A DNA stretch of 64,000 bases, taken from the NCBI RefSeq assembly GCF_964340395.1, contig NC_135559.1, positions 2,465,501-2,529,500 of the forward strand, read 5' to 3'. The notes under the pieces are model-generated. The model worked only from the letters and a program-made list of their open reading frames with translations, was not told the DNA's origin and did no database searches. Numbering within the stretch: the first letter of the stretch is position 1; the number at the start of each line of letters is the position of its first letter. A program made the translations under genes and the position numbers. This document shows, in pieces, positions 47,501 through 62,016 of the stretch. The DNA comes from Glandiceps talaboti. Taxonomy: Eukaryota; Hemichordata; Enteropneusta; Spengelidae.

Positions 47501-50500
47501 GACAAAATAATGAACGGGTTAACCAAAATTTAGCATGCAAACATGGTTTGTTTGTGAATTGACATGTCAAGATATCGAGACATTCTCTACCTGTCATTCT
47601 GTACTAACTTATGGTTTACTTTCTCATCACTTTTGCCTCCCAGGGAACTTTGAAGAACAGATGGTCCATCCTGTATCTATTGTATGAACTAAATGTAGAC
47701 CCTAAAAAAGTGGTAAGAAATTATACATTGAGATAACTAGAAATGGAAACCTTCCTCAAATTAAATATGAATATGTATAGCTATAAAAGTTATCAGATAC
47801 TACAAGAACATGTGATCTATGTTGCCTAGTTCAGTTGCATTTTTGAAAAACTTATAATAAGTCATATAGTTTCAACAAGTCATGTAAAACTTATTACTCT
47901 TTCATACTCATTGACATGAAAACATATTTAATTTCAGTAAACATATATGTCATTTTAGTTTGTTTGATTTTTTTATTTATTTATTGTAGAAAACAGATGG
48001 CATGGCATTCTTTGGTGCAGGTCTTCCATCCTTTTCTCATTCTACACCACATGGTATTGGTGATGCCCATTCTACACCACTGTCTATAGGTTCAACTGCT
48101 GGGTCAACTCAAAGTAGTGGTATTGGTAGTGCTGTTAGCAGTATCAATGGACCTACCCCAACACCAATGTCCCTCCCACCAAGGTAAGTAACTTATCAAT
48201 GGACCTACCCCAACACCAATGTCCTTACCACCAAGGTAAGTAACTTATCAATGGACCTACCCCAACACCAATGTCCCTCCCACCAAAGTAAGTAACTTAT
48301 CAATGGACCTACCCCAACACCAATGTCCCTCCCACCAAGGTAAGTAACTTATCAATTGACCTACCCCAACACCCATGTCCATCTATAACCATATGTATCA
48401 TAACTCTGTGCGGGTAACTCTGGTAAAATGACTCTGTGAACTTTGGTAGATTTTACCTACTTACCACCTTTAGCAAAAACACTGTATAGTTGTCAATCTG
48501 TATATTGTACAGTACACTGTGAAGGATATGATGTAAATAATCATTTATTTATTCCAGTATGCTACCAACACCTGGTATCACTCCAGCTGCTCAGATTGGT
48601 AATCGACTTGTCAGTACACTCACAGGTAGTAGATACCCTGATGGTACCGTTGCCAAGACAACTGGTCACCATGACAGCAGAGTGAGATCAAGAGGACTAG
48701 ATGAAGAAAACAGTAAGTAACCGTGAAATTAAAAATTGCATGCTTGACTCAAGAATTGATTCTTCTATGTATTCTGTGTAAGGTCAAAGGTTACTCAGAA
48801 ATTGAGAACATTTCTACTATTGTCAAAGAACATCCATTTAAAGGAGTCATTAATATTCAGTGTGCATCTGACAAATGTGTATATCCGATAAGTCCCATAA
48901 TGCAACAGCAGACAGCTATGATAAGAACAGAGGTGAAACAGAGTTTCAATTTGGTGTTTTTTGGCAATTTCACAAAATTTGTATGATATATTTTGACATG
49001 ACTCAAAGTTTATGAAATACCTTGATTTGTGGTTACAAACAATGTATCAACATTTTTTACAATACTAAGTGAAAAGTAGTTATTATCACATTTCCCATGA
49101 TGCAACATTCAACATGGTGGGATTGCAAGTACACATGATAACAATGTTTCTATATAGTGTGATGGATTACTGTATTATGGTTATATTTTATGAGTATAAA
49201 GTTAGTCTCAGATTCAGATTCAGAATCAGATTCACATTGGCAGACAATATGAGGCTGAATGAGACTCTCGGATTCTGAGACCAACGTTATGTTATTTATT
49301 TGTAACTGTAGCTTCCTTTGAGATATCCGAGTCTGTGTTGGTACGTGATGTCATCTATGCATTCCAAGGAATTGAGGGTCAATATTTAAAACAAGATAGC
49401 AGTGGACAGGGTTTTACACTGGATCCAAATGTGAGTACATTTTATATCTGTAAAGTATTGTTTATCCGAGTTCAGATTTCTTAACCATGTTTTAATAATT
49501 ATGCAAATAAGTATGCATGGTACTATTTCCATATATGGGGAAGTAATTGATGCATACATGGACTGGACCTAACTTGGTGATTACTCATGTTTGCTCAGTT
49601 TATTTACAAATCACTTTTTTGTGCGTATAATAGCAAAATATTTGTACTGTTTAAAAAACTGCAGTTATTGAATTACAAACACAGCCTTGGGCTATGTTGT
49701 TTTGAATTGCTCTTTTAAGTAGCAAAACATAGTTAAGTTTAATGAATTAAAAATCCAAAATAAATACCAACATCTCATCAAGTTTCCAATTCTTCCAACT
49801 GATCTGTGTTTTTCAACAATTAGTGTTCAACATTTGCCACAAGAGGGCGCTGTTTATTTGAAGGATAATGTTTGCATGATTTCACTTGTATACAGTTTCT
49901 GTTTTCAAAGGCTGGAATCTCAAGACCATGTCGTGATGTCATCAAGAAACTAAGTGAGTTAGGATGGCTTTACATGAGGATCCGCAAGTATGTAGATGAT
50001 AGGAGCAGTGACAGAGCATTTGGACTGGTTGGACAGGTCAGTTTAGATTCCAAGACAAATTACCACATTTAGTTACCTACTTTGCAGCTATTTCCAAAAG
50101 AAGTGTTTTGCATGAATGCCCCAGACTAGGGAAAAATGGAGATTAAGGTTTTCATCATGAGAACAAATAGCAAGGCAGTGCCTGAAAAAAGACATGAATT
50201 ACTAAGATATACATAATCAAAAACAAAAATAAACAGGATGTCTTGAAGTGACTGAGAGTGTCATCAACATTTGGTGTGAAATGTTAGAAAAAATACAATA
50301 TTCAAAGTACTCTACAGTATGCAATGATGCTTGTCCTCATTGCAATCAGCTTTCAAAGAGCACCCCAAGTGGGTAAAACTATCAAATCTTTTGTCTTTCC
50401 TCAAGCATAGTTATGACATTTTGATAAGCTCAAGTTTATATTTTAGAACATGCCCTGTAAATCTCTGTTTACTATTACTTATTTCAGCTTTTACACCTAA

Positions 50501-53500
50501 CAGATATCAGACTGACACAGCATCATATTACAAGAAACTGTTTTGTTAGTCCAATTATGTTGTACTTCAGTCAATGGTTGCTATAAAAACACCTACATGT
50601 AGTAGTATCATTGGACAAAGTTTTTTTCCAATTTTTTAATAGCGAGATAATACAAATTAGGAATTGACAATAATTTTTGTGTTTCAGAGTTTCTGTGCAG
50701 CTGTACAAGAAGAGTTGATAGAATATCTTAGATTGATTGCAGTACTTGAGGCACAGGTAAGTTGGTAGATATTTTATTAACAGGTCAAAGACAAGAAGTT
50801 ATAAAAAGCCGTGAGTTACGAGTAATTTCCTGCTGATTGAAGAAAAATAATGGGGACTATATTTATAGCATAATTTAGTTAAACTTATTAAAAGGAATGT
50901 TGATATTGAATAGTATGACTCAGACTTGTACCTCAAACATCACAGAATATATGACATAGATACACATTGTCATGACATTGAACCAGTAGGATATAAATCT
51001 CACATTTTCTGTTCAAACATTTTTGATTTGGCTTGCATTTGGTATAATTAGATATTATTCCCCAATATATTTCTTCTTACAGCCAAGGTAAATACAAGTT
51101 TCCCAAGGGGCTCTGGTCACTATGAGTCACTAGATCCTTAGGTCACAAGTATTTTCTGGCTGAATGAAGAAAAATATTTGGGAATAATGTGATTATAATA
51201 GTAATATAATATTTTTAAAATCGGGGAAAGTAATGGCAATTTTGAGCGTTCTGACTCATATTTTGAACACAGCAGAACCAATGATGTAGACACACATTGT
51301 CATGACATAGACACGCGTTGTTGTGATATGGAACAACTAGAGTATATATTCCATATTTTTTGTTGAACCTGGGTTGTGCATGGTGTAATAATATTTGTAC
51401 TATTTGTTCAATTGGTAGTTAAACCAGGAACAAGATATAGGAGTTAATATCAACCCTGGTAATACATTGACATTGAGAAGATTACTAATATGGACATATG
51501 ACCCTATGGTGAAAATGAAAGCACTGGCTTCATTGGTAGATGCATGTAAAGGTACAGTTAACACACCAATCAGAGCCATGTTCTCATTACCCTATGGTGA
51601 AAATGAAAACACTGGCTTCATAGGTAGATGCATATAAAGGTACAGTTAACACACCAATCAGAGCCATGTTCTCTTTACCATATGGTGAAAATGAAAGCAT
51701 TGGCTTCATTGGTAGATGCATGTAAAGGTACAGTTATTACACCAATCAAAGCCATGTTCTCATTACCCCATGTTGAAAATGAAAGCACTGGCTTCATTGG
51801 TAGATGCATGTAAAGGTACAGTTATTACACCAATCAAAGCCATGTTCTGATTATCCTATGTTGAAAATGAAAGCACTGGCTTCATTGGTAGATGCATGTA
51901 AAGGTACAGTTATTACACCAATCAAAGCCATGTTCTGATTATCCTATGTTGAAAATGAAAGCACTGGCTTCAGTGGTAGATGCATATAAAGGTACAGTTA
52001 ACACACCAGTCAAAGCCATGTTCTCATTTAAACTTTTCACTGTTGCTGATACACTTATATCCTCTAAGATTCTGCATTAAAATGGACTTAGTAAAGTTTA
52101 GAATTGCAGTAATAGCAAACTAATATAATAATAATGGTTTATTCAAAAACAGTAGAACTCTAGCCTTAATGTTTTAGACTTCAGATAACTCAGATAAATT
52201 AAAATTGTAAGGATGAAATGTGTGTCTAAAATGATTGACAAATAAAGGTAAAAATTTACAATAAAGTATTTTCAACCATGAACTTGACGTGTTTTTTTTC
52301 ATGGCAAGGAAAGTAAACTTAGATGTATTACACAAAAGTAACATTCTAGAAGTTTGCATGAGTTGTACAAATTTATTGTATGTTGGAAAGGTATTAGTAG
52401 TGTCACAAACAATTACAAATTCTTGACAATTGTTACGTAAGTTTTAAACAATTTCACACACCAAGAAATACAAAAGCAGTACAAAAAGTTGACTTCACAA
52501 ACCACAAAGTACCATTTTTGGGCGTACTAGTATTTAATATAAAAATTCATGATATGTATAATATTATAATTATCTTGAATATTGATAACATGACAATAAT
52601 TGTGGCTTATAGACTTGATTCATATATTCAAGGGCATAAAATAAAACTTGACAGAGCAAGTAAAATGATTTAACTATGATTCTTCGCTGATGTGTAATCA
52701 GACTAAAAGATTGACTTAGAAATAGGTGAGTGCGTAGTAACTATGAGATATTCAGGTAAAGTATGCATACCAATGACTGCAATATTATGCTATATTTCAA
52801 CATTCCAGGTAAGAAAGGTGGTGCTCTAGGTACAGCCATTCATTCCCATACATGGACTGGGGATCCATTTGTCAAATCTTCAGTACGTAGAATACTAAAA
52901 CTGGTGTCACATCCGATATGTAGTATTCTATATAGATGGATTTATGATGGCGAATTAGAAGACACTTATCATGAGGTATGTTATGTTGTAGAATGGAAAG
53001 TTGGGGGGGGGGGGGGGGGGTTATGTTAAAACTGGCATAGTTTCCCTTACATTATACCATAATTTTGGTGGGGAACTCGGGTAGATTTTAGTTGCTTACC
53101 GCCATTAACAAAAACACTGACATAAATGACCTCCAGCTGTATTAGTATCTCTCATTCTTTCAGTTTTTGCTGCAAATCAGAGAATATTATGTTCAAAAAA
53201 TCAGGAAATGCTGAATTGTACAATGAGCAATGATGACACTAACTCTCTCTTCCTGAACAAGACATTGTTATGATGTCAACATATGTAGTCTGAGCTCACT
53301 CTTACAAAATAAAAATAATTTGAATATTCAGTCTTTCAATTTTATCAACAAGAATTGACAATGAATACACATTTTGTAAGGAGTCATCTATGATTGGGTC
53401 CAAAATGTCATAAGCCAACGTATTTGAAAATCTAACATCATTGAACATAAAGAATATTATCAAAGTTGTACATATTTCTACTGAAAAATATGCCTATATA

Positions 53501-56500
53501 AATGCACTACAGTAGCAATATATTAGGTGTGATGAGAAAACATGAAGGTATATGCCAAGTTGTAGCTGTTATTAAAAAGTAGCAGGTAACATTGGAAAAG
53601 TAGATGGTAAACCCTTGGAAGGAGACCTAACAATGGATAAATTGTTGCTGATTTGTACCACTGGTACGTAGGCAAGCCCGTGACAGAACCATTGGTGCTT
53701 TGCTACCTGTGGTCTGTGGCTAGACTAGTGTTTAATAGCAAAATTGCCTGTCAGTGGGGGTCTAGTCTAGCAGCTAGCCTACAGAAAACTCTGTAAGGAT
53801 AAGTACAAATACCTTGAGTACCCACACTGGTACTCTCTCATCATAGGATTCTGTTGTGATGATGGTAACTGTTAATCCTAGACCAAAGTAAATTTGGTAA
53901 AATATAATGGTGTGATCACATTTGATTTACTTGAACCAAGTTATTTATGGTCAAGCTATCTTTGAAACTTTGACTGTTCTTCCCCAGAGGCAGATTGAGA
54001 AACACCACAGGTGTTACCATGGAAACAAGCCTTCATGACTGACAATTCTTGGTTTACTATATTTTCAGTTCTTTGTGGCTGCTGATCCAACAGTGAAGAA
54101 AGACAGACTATGGCATGACAAATACACACTAAGAAAGTCCATGCTACCATCTTACATTACACTGGACCAGGCCAGGAAGGTAAGCAATTCTCTTACATTA
54201 CATTGGACCAAGCCAGAAAGGTATGGAACTAATTCTTCCATAACACAAATGACATTGCTGTTATTAAAATCCTAAATAATGTCTTACAGATACTCTTGAT
54301 TGGTAAATCTATCAACTTCACTCGTCAAGTTTGTCAAGACAGAACACCTATTGGTGGTCGATCTGTTACCAAGACAACAGATTTGACCCCTGAGCAAGGT
54401 AAGTCTCACATCTCAGTTTCAACAATCAAGCAGAAAACAATCAGTTCCATAGAAAACTCTACATCATTTGAACTTCAGGTATACAGTCTGTATGTTGATC
54501 AGAAATTAAATCAGCAACAAGATACATTTATTTCGTTACTGTTGTGTGTACACAGAGATTGGTCAACTGGTGATTCTGTGTCCTGTAAAGGATAAATCAT
54601 AGAAGTTCTAATAGATGCTATGGTTTATGTTCGGAAATCAATCTCAAAGAGACATGAGGTTGTGATGCAGCTTCTTTCAAGAACTTTAGTGATAATCAAA
54701 TCATATTCACTAATCTTCAGGACATTAATATGTATTGAAAGTACTGAAAATAAATTTCCATAGTTACAGCGTCTTTGATTTTTTAGCCCATTTGTATTTG
54801 TTCAGAATAGTAATACTGTTCTATAATTCATCCTTTTGGGTTCATAATGTGTTTTTACCGTGAATATATTGATATTTATATATTTTTTACACTTTTCAGC
54901 TGAAATGTTATTCACACAAGAATTCAACAGTAAGTTCCAAGAAATCATAACACTAGCCTACAAAGACACCAGCAAACATCTACTGGATATCTTGTTCACA
55001 AAATACAAGTTCTTGGAACATTTGAAGGTAAGATCATTTTTTCAAAACAAACAATGCCAGTCCATGTAAAATGTGATGCAGTGAACCATAAACCCTCCAC
55101 AAATGCTGAATTGTACAATGAGCGATGATGACACTAACTCTCTCTTCCTGAACAAGACATTGTTATGATGTCAACATATGTAGTCTGAGCTCACTCTTAC
55201 AAAATAAAATTAATTTGAATATTCAGTCTTTCAATTTTAACAACAAGAATTGACAATGAATACACATTTTGTAAGGAGTCATCTATCATTGGGTCCAAAA
55301 TGTCATAAGCCAACATATTTTAATATCTAACATCATTGAACATAAAGAGTATTATCAAAGTTGTACATGTTTCTACTGAAAAATTTCAATTAAAAAATAT
55401 ACCTGTATAAATGCACTACAGTAGCAATATATTAGGTGTGATGAGAAAACATGAAGGTATATGCCAGGATGTAGCTGTTATTAAAAAGTAGCAGGTAACA
55501 TTGGAAAAGCAGATGGTAAACCCTTGGAAGGAACCAGAGAGTATGCCAAACAATGGATAAATAGTTGCTGATTTGAAACACAAATTCTTGAAAATGTAGT
55601 CGGCAAGAAACTATGGAGTAGCCGGTTGATTTTGCCAGGTACCGGCCCTTATCTACATCCCTGATTGTTCTATGAGAATAGCTTTGAATTTGTTTTCTGT
55701 TTGATCGTTTGAATTCATACAATAGTAGAGTAGTACACTTAGAACTAATCTCAATGTTTGTTATTATTCAATCCACAGGCTATGAGAAGATACCTATTAC
55801 TTGGACAAGGAGATTTCATCAGACATCTAATGGACTTATTAGAGTAAGTAGACATATCAATATATTGTAATAACTTACACTTATATAGTACAGGATGCTC
55901 ATTTTCAAAGACGACTAGTAAGACTCTTACGGGGCCTTGTAGATGCTCCTACTGCCATTGTTATCCATGTACAACCAATCAGGATGGACCTTGTTGATGT
56001 CCTATATTTACATAATTTTGGAGTGTTCTAGAAACTGTGTTTGTGGTTAATTTACAGAGATGACCTGTCCAAGTCTGCCACTGTCCTATATTTACATAAT
56101 TTACGGGGTATACTAGAAACTGTCTGTGATTATTTTACAGAGATGACCTGTCCAAGTCTGCCACTGTCCTATATTTACATAATTTATCGGGTGTACTAGA
56201 AACTGCCATCAGAGGAACCAATGCTCAGTTTGATGACCCAGAGATCTTGAGAAGATTAGATGTCCGTCTCCTAGAAGTAAGTTAGTTTCAAGACTGCCCA
56301 TACTTACTGTAACCAAAATGGACGTATATTGAGTGAAGATTGAATACTTCAGAATTCGTCATATACCAGTTAGGCCAAAAAAAAAAAAAAATTCTGGTCA
56401 GTGCGCATCACTTAAATACCCCCACATCGGTCTTTTGTGTGTGTGTGTTTATCCAGCCAATGCAGTCTGCAGATCGGTGAGAAGACAACCGCAGAGCCAA

Positions 56501-59500
56501 TCATGAACAAGCAAATGACATCTGCCCCCACATACACACTTGTTCTAAAGTACTAAATAAAAAGAACAGTAACTGCCATAAATAGTAGATTGAGTGAAAG
56601 GTTTGTTGAGAATATTTTTTAAAAATTGCGTTGTCACACCATTTTAGACAAACTGTCCTGACCAGAAACAATTCTTTTTGTTTGGCCTTATCAGAAAGTC
56701 AAACGATTACATAGTGTGGCCACTGGGGGCAGTATTCAAAGCACAATGTTTGCCTTAAAGTGTGGGCCAAAATTGTTCAATAATATTGTGCGATACTTAG
56801 AACAATATCAGTCCTAAGTGGTTCATGACAAATATACAGTGATGTAGCCCCACCTTTGTTGACAGGCCTGTAGATACAGCTCTGTTACAACCCTGTGCCA
56901 TCTTTGCAGACACAGACCTGTACCACAGAAATGTTATTTAATGTGTAACCATCTCCATTTCCAGGTGTCACCAGGTGATTGTGGTTGGGATGTGTTCAGT
57001 CTAGATTACCATGTAGACGGTCCAATCAGTACTGTCTTTACCCAGCAGTGTTTACTAATGTATCTGAGAGAGTTTAATTTCCTGTGGAGAGCTAAACGTA
57101 TGGAATACATCCTGGCTAATATTTGGAGAGCTCAGATGGATAACAGTAGAAGACTTCACGCCATCAAAGGTATGCGTTATCACATGGAATATCACATGGA
57201 ATATTCTGTAATTCAGGAATTATAAATACTTTGATGTTATTCCCCAATTTGTTTCTTTGTTCAGCAAAGGAAAATATAAGTGACTTAGTCGCTATACTCG
57301 TAGTGACAACCCTTAGATCACGACTACTTTCCGGCTGAATGAAGAAAAATATTGCCAAATAACATAATTATACCAGTGCCAGTAATATCAAAGAAAAATA
57401 TTGGAGACTAACATGATTATACCAGTGCCAGTAATAGCAAAGAAAAATATTGGACAATGACATAGTTATACCAGCGACCAGTAACATCAAAGAAAAATCG
57501 AGGAAAGTAATGGCAATTTTGAACGTTTTGACTCATATTTTTAACACAGCAGAACTGGTGATGTAGACATGCATTGTTGTGACGTAGAATGACCAGAGTA
57601 TATATTCCATATTTTTTGTTCAACTTAGCTCATGCATAGTATAATACACCATATTCAAGTTATCAGAGAGACCAAAATATTTCATGGTTTAGTCACGAGG
57701 AGTGCTGTTTGCATGTTGCTTTGGGCAGGAAGTTAGGGCCAGAATAGTTGAGTACTAGTATATTGTAGTGGAAAGACAACAGACAAGAAGTTACAATTCA
57801 TTTTCTGTGTTGTTCCCTCTGTTTTATTTTTTTAGCAACTAGCAGTAATTAAAACATGCCTAACAATCAGAGTTCTTTTTTCACACATATTGTATTCAGT
57901 GCTGTATGTATTGACCTATTTGCTTAGTGACCATGATGAGATTTTAATCCTCTCTTTGCCAAACATCTGACACCTTGTGAGCCTTACATGCAAAATGGCT
58001 GGAATTCAATAACCTGAATATAATGTATTGTATGAAATTTATCACCATGAAACGTATATTATGGGATAGAAAAAGGGAAATGTATATTACTATATTGTCA
58101 CAATAAATTACACTATAAGATGTTAGTTGTCCTACGGAACACACTGTTATCATGTTGAATTTTTTTACCATCTACTGTCATATCCTATCATGCTGAATTG
58201 TCGGTGGCCGAGCAGTTAGCTCGTATGCCTCTTACCTCTGCAGTCTGGGTTTGAACCCGCCTGGTGTCGGCTGGGTTTGATTTAAAATTTAACCAGGTCT
58301 GTATGTAAGAAGGGTGATGCTCAGTTTGACTCTTTCGAACAACGGCAACCATTCAACAAATTTCCGAATTTATTTGGACGAATAAAGATTATTATTACTT
58401 CTCTGCATTATTACATGAACTTAGTGTTAGATTGGATTGTGTGTCACATTTTTTTATCGTACATGAATGTTTACGTTATTGTAATATTAATTTGTTTATT
58501 ATAGACATAACCACAACATCGTTATTGAAACCTTATAATTACTTATGGTCAGATGGTCAATAAACAGTATCCTATCTAAACAGACTGATTTATTATTTTA
58601 CAGAGATTGCACCAGTGTTACATCAATGTCACGTTATTGCCGCTGAAATGCTACACTTTGTACATCAAATGCAGTATTATATCACTTTTGAGGTGAGTTA
58701 GTGTACCAACCAGTATAACATACTTGACTTTGTACATCAAATGCAGTATTATATCACTTTTGAGGTGAGTTAGTATACCAACCAGTATAACATTCTTGAC
58801 TTTGTACATCAAATGCAGTATTATATCACTTTTGAGGTGAGTTAGTGTACCAACCAATATAACATACTTCACTTTGTACATCTGTGCCATATGTTAGAAT
58901 AGATATTTTTCATAATAAAAAAATCGTTTACAATATCTTGTGATACTTATATAAGTTATAAGTCCAAATCTTACATACAGCAATTTAGACTTGGTAAATA
59001 TATCCATCCAATGGTCAACATATTAATATAGGTTTTCACCACAATACATCAAATGAGCTACCAATCGCAATATATCAGCTGTTATATGTATCCATTTAAC
59101 AGTTAACATATCAATTTAGGTTTTCACCACTATGTAATGCCATCAATTACTAGTAAACTATCATTGCAATTTATCAGCTGTTGTGAGTAACAACCAGATG
59201 GGAACTCTGTTTGTATGTCCATTCATTCAGTCATCAATATCATTATGCATTCACAGTCATTTATAACGAAAATATTACCCTATGTATTAAAATCTACAAG
59301 TAGCGACTCATTTTACTCATTGGGTCATATACTTTTCAATTAATTTTTCAGGTGTCAATTTTGTTCAAAGCCAGAGTTGGCCACGTTTGTTTTCCCCTCC
59401 CACCCCAAAAAAATACATAAATAAAAAAATTAAAAAATTTCAAATTTTGCACAATATCACAAGAAGTATGATATATATTATAGACCATTCATAAGTACCT

Positions 59501-61250
59501 TGACCATGTTATGTCAATGGTGAGTTGTTTGTTGAAAATATTCAACTTGCCCTAAAATTGTTTTATGTTCCTTGTAATAGGTGTTAGAATGTGCCTGGGA
59601 TGAACTGTGGAAGAAAGTTACTGAGGCGGAAGATTTGGACCATATCATAGCAGCACATGAAGTCTTCTTGGATTCTATCATTAGTAGATCATTATTAGGG
59701 GATGAATCTAAGGTGAGATCGAAATATAATCAAATCTTATTAGATCTAATCAAATCATGTATCATAGCAACTAATTAAGAGCTCCAAGATTTCAAATTAT
59801 TAGAGGATGATTCTAAGGTTAGATAAAGATCTAATCAAATCTATTTAGACCTAATGAAATCTGTTCAGATCTTATCAAATCATGTATCAAGGCAACATAA
59901 TGAAGTGATCCTAGATCCTAGATTCTGCCAATAGTTGTATTACTATTAGGAGACAAATTTTAAATATTATCATCATCATTAATTAAAGTCGATTTCTTCC
60001 CTCTGGCGGGGGGTCACCGACTGTCCTTCTTTCCATGTGGCAATCACATTCCTCCATTTCTGCCTGTTCCTATAGTCATTGATGTTTAATCCAATCTGTT
60101 TACATTGTCCTTCCACCATACTCTTCCATGTCAGCTTTGGTCGCCCTCTCCCTCTTTTTCCATCCACCTCCAGATTCCATGCCCTCTTCACTCCTATTAC
60201 ACACATGTAAATCTGATCTAATCTAATCAACTTGATTTCAATCAAATTCTAGATTACAACAGTACATGAAATCTTCCTGAATTCTGTATCAGTAGATCAC
60301 TAATAGCCAACAATCTATGGAATCAGATCAAATCAAGTAGATTTGATTTCATTAACTTGATTCAAACACCTAAAGCCTTCATAGCATATATAATATTCTA
60401 AAAGCATATTGATAATAGAATTATATTTTCCACATGTTTATCTAACCAGTGCCTATATATTTTATAGTAAATACAAGGGTTTTGATAATGAATATGGGTT
60501 TTCACCACTCTGCATTTGACAGTTGTCTTTATTTTCTATGTATATTTGTTTTGGGGTCCACATTTATAGGTGTTTGTCACCTGTATGGACTGCCTGACCG
60601 TTGTCAAAGTTAAGTAAATAAATAAATAAATAAATAATTGTTTATTCAAAATTTATTTGTCGTTCACCATGATTATTTGTATTTATTTGCAGACATTACT
60701 AACCCAGCTTAGAGCCATATTTGATCTGATCATAAAATTCCAATACACCCAGGAAAGTTTTTACCAATCATCACTAGAAGAACTTGACAATAGATTACTG
60801 GTGGAGAAACAAAAACAGATAAGAACAGAAAAGGTAATCTTATGGCAGTCTGTCTGTCTGTCTGTCTGTCTGTGTGTCTGGCTGTCTGTGTATGTGTATG
60901 TGTCTTTGTGTTTCTGAGTGTGTGTATGTATACAAGTGTCTATTTTTGTCTGTCTGTGTCTGTCTGTCTGTCTGTCTGCCCGCGTGTATGTGTATGTGTG
61001 TGTGTCTGTTTGTGTTACTGAGTGTATATATTTGTACACAAGTGTCTATTTTTGTCTGTCTGTGTACATGTATACTGCATATCTGTTTGTGTCTGTGTGT
61101 ACAAGCATACAAGTGTCTGTCATGTGTGTACATGTGTTTATGTCTGTGTGTATCTGTCTGTCTGTCTGTGTCTGTGTGTGTCTGTGTGTGTGTGTGTGCA
61201 CCTGTCTGGCTGTGTCTGTGTGTGCCTGTCTGTCTGTCTGTGTGTGTGCC

Positions 61251-61283
<33 letters not shown>

Positions 61284-61285
61284 GC

Positions 61286-61337
<52 letters not shown>

Positions 61338-61984
61338 ATCTACATTCTCTTTGTTTATGTCTATCTTTTCCTTTTACAGGACAAACTATTACACCTTATA
61401 TAAACTGAATGCTAGCACAGCCCATATTGTACTTTTGTGTACTAAGCTGTGAGCCCCTTGGCTAGAGAAAATCGCTCTCTTCTATCGTTATGTATTCATA
61501 CACAGTGTAAATTAATATCGTTATAATATGACATGGCTTTTCAAGCTAAAGATTGACTCGTGAATGACATTTAATTTCTGCTTTACAGGGTGAGTGGGGA
61601 GTAGGGACATATGATGAGAGGGGAGACCGGCTGAGAAGACAGAAATTTAGCAGTGATGTAGTAAAACCAAACAGAGCTCAGTTGACAATATTGTCCAACA
61701 CATACCAGGTAGGAACACTTAGTGATTATCACCAATCACCGTTTTGTGTGTTTTGAGGCATATTTTTAGTGTCTGTGATTCAGTTGATATTTTTGTTATG
61801 AGTGTTACTGTAATAATCTAGCTATTCATGATGTATTGTTCTTTTGACTGGTGTGGTCATTCTGTTGTAAACACAGTCATCATAGTTCTATCTTTCTAAA
61901 AATGTCTTTACATGAAATGACACTGGTTTTACTACACATTATGTATTTTGCTATCAAATGAATATTTTGTTCAACGTCACAGAC

Positions 61985-62016
<32 letters not shown>

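Noticed and set aside
51628-52080. Plus-strand frames repeating [14 protein letters not shown] as extra exons or a repeat protein
   Set aside because: They are the duplicated end of TUBGCP3 exon 11 in intron sequence, lacking acceptors of their own.
56058-56126. An additional TUBGCP3 exon upstream of exon 17
   Set aside because: Has an acceptor and 22 open codons but no usable donor before homology ends; including it would duplicate part of exon 17.
58200-58275. Possible tRNA-Ser or tRNA-Leu gene
   Set aside because: A/B-box-like motifs are present but no complete cloverleaf or anticodon arm is evident, and a shared SINE body follows, as at 3676 and 10152.
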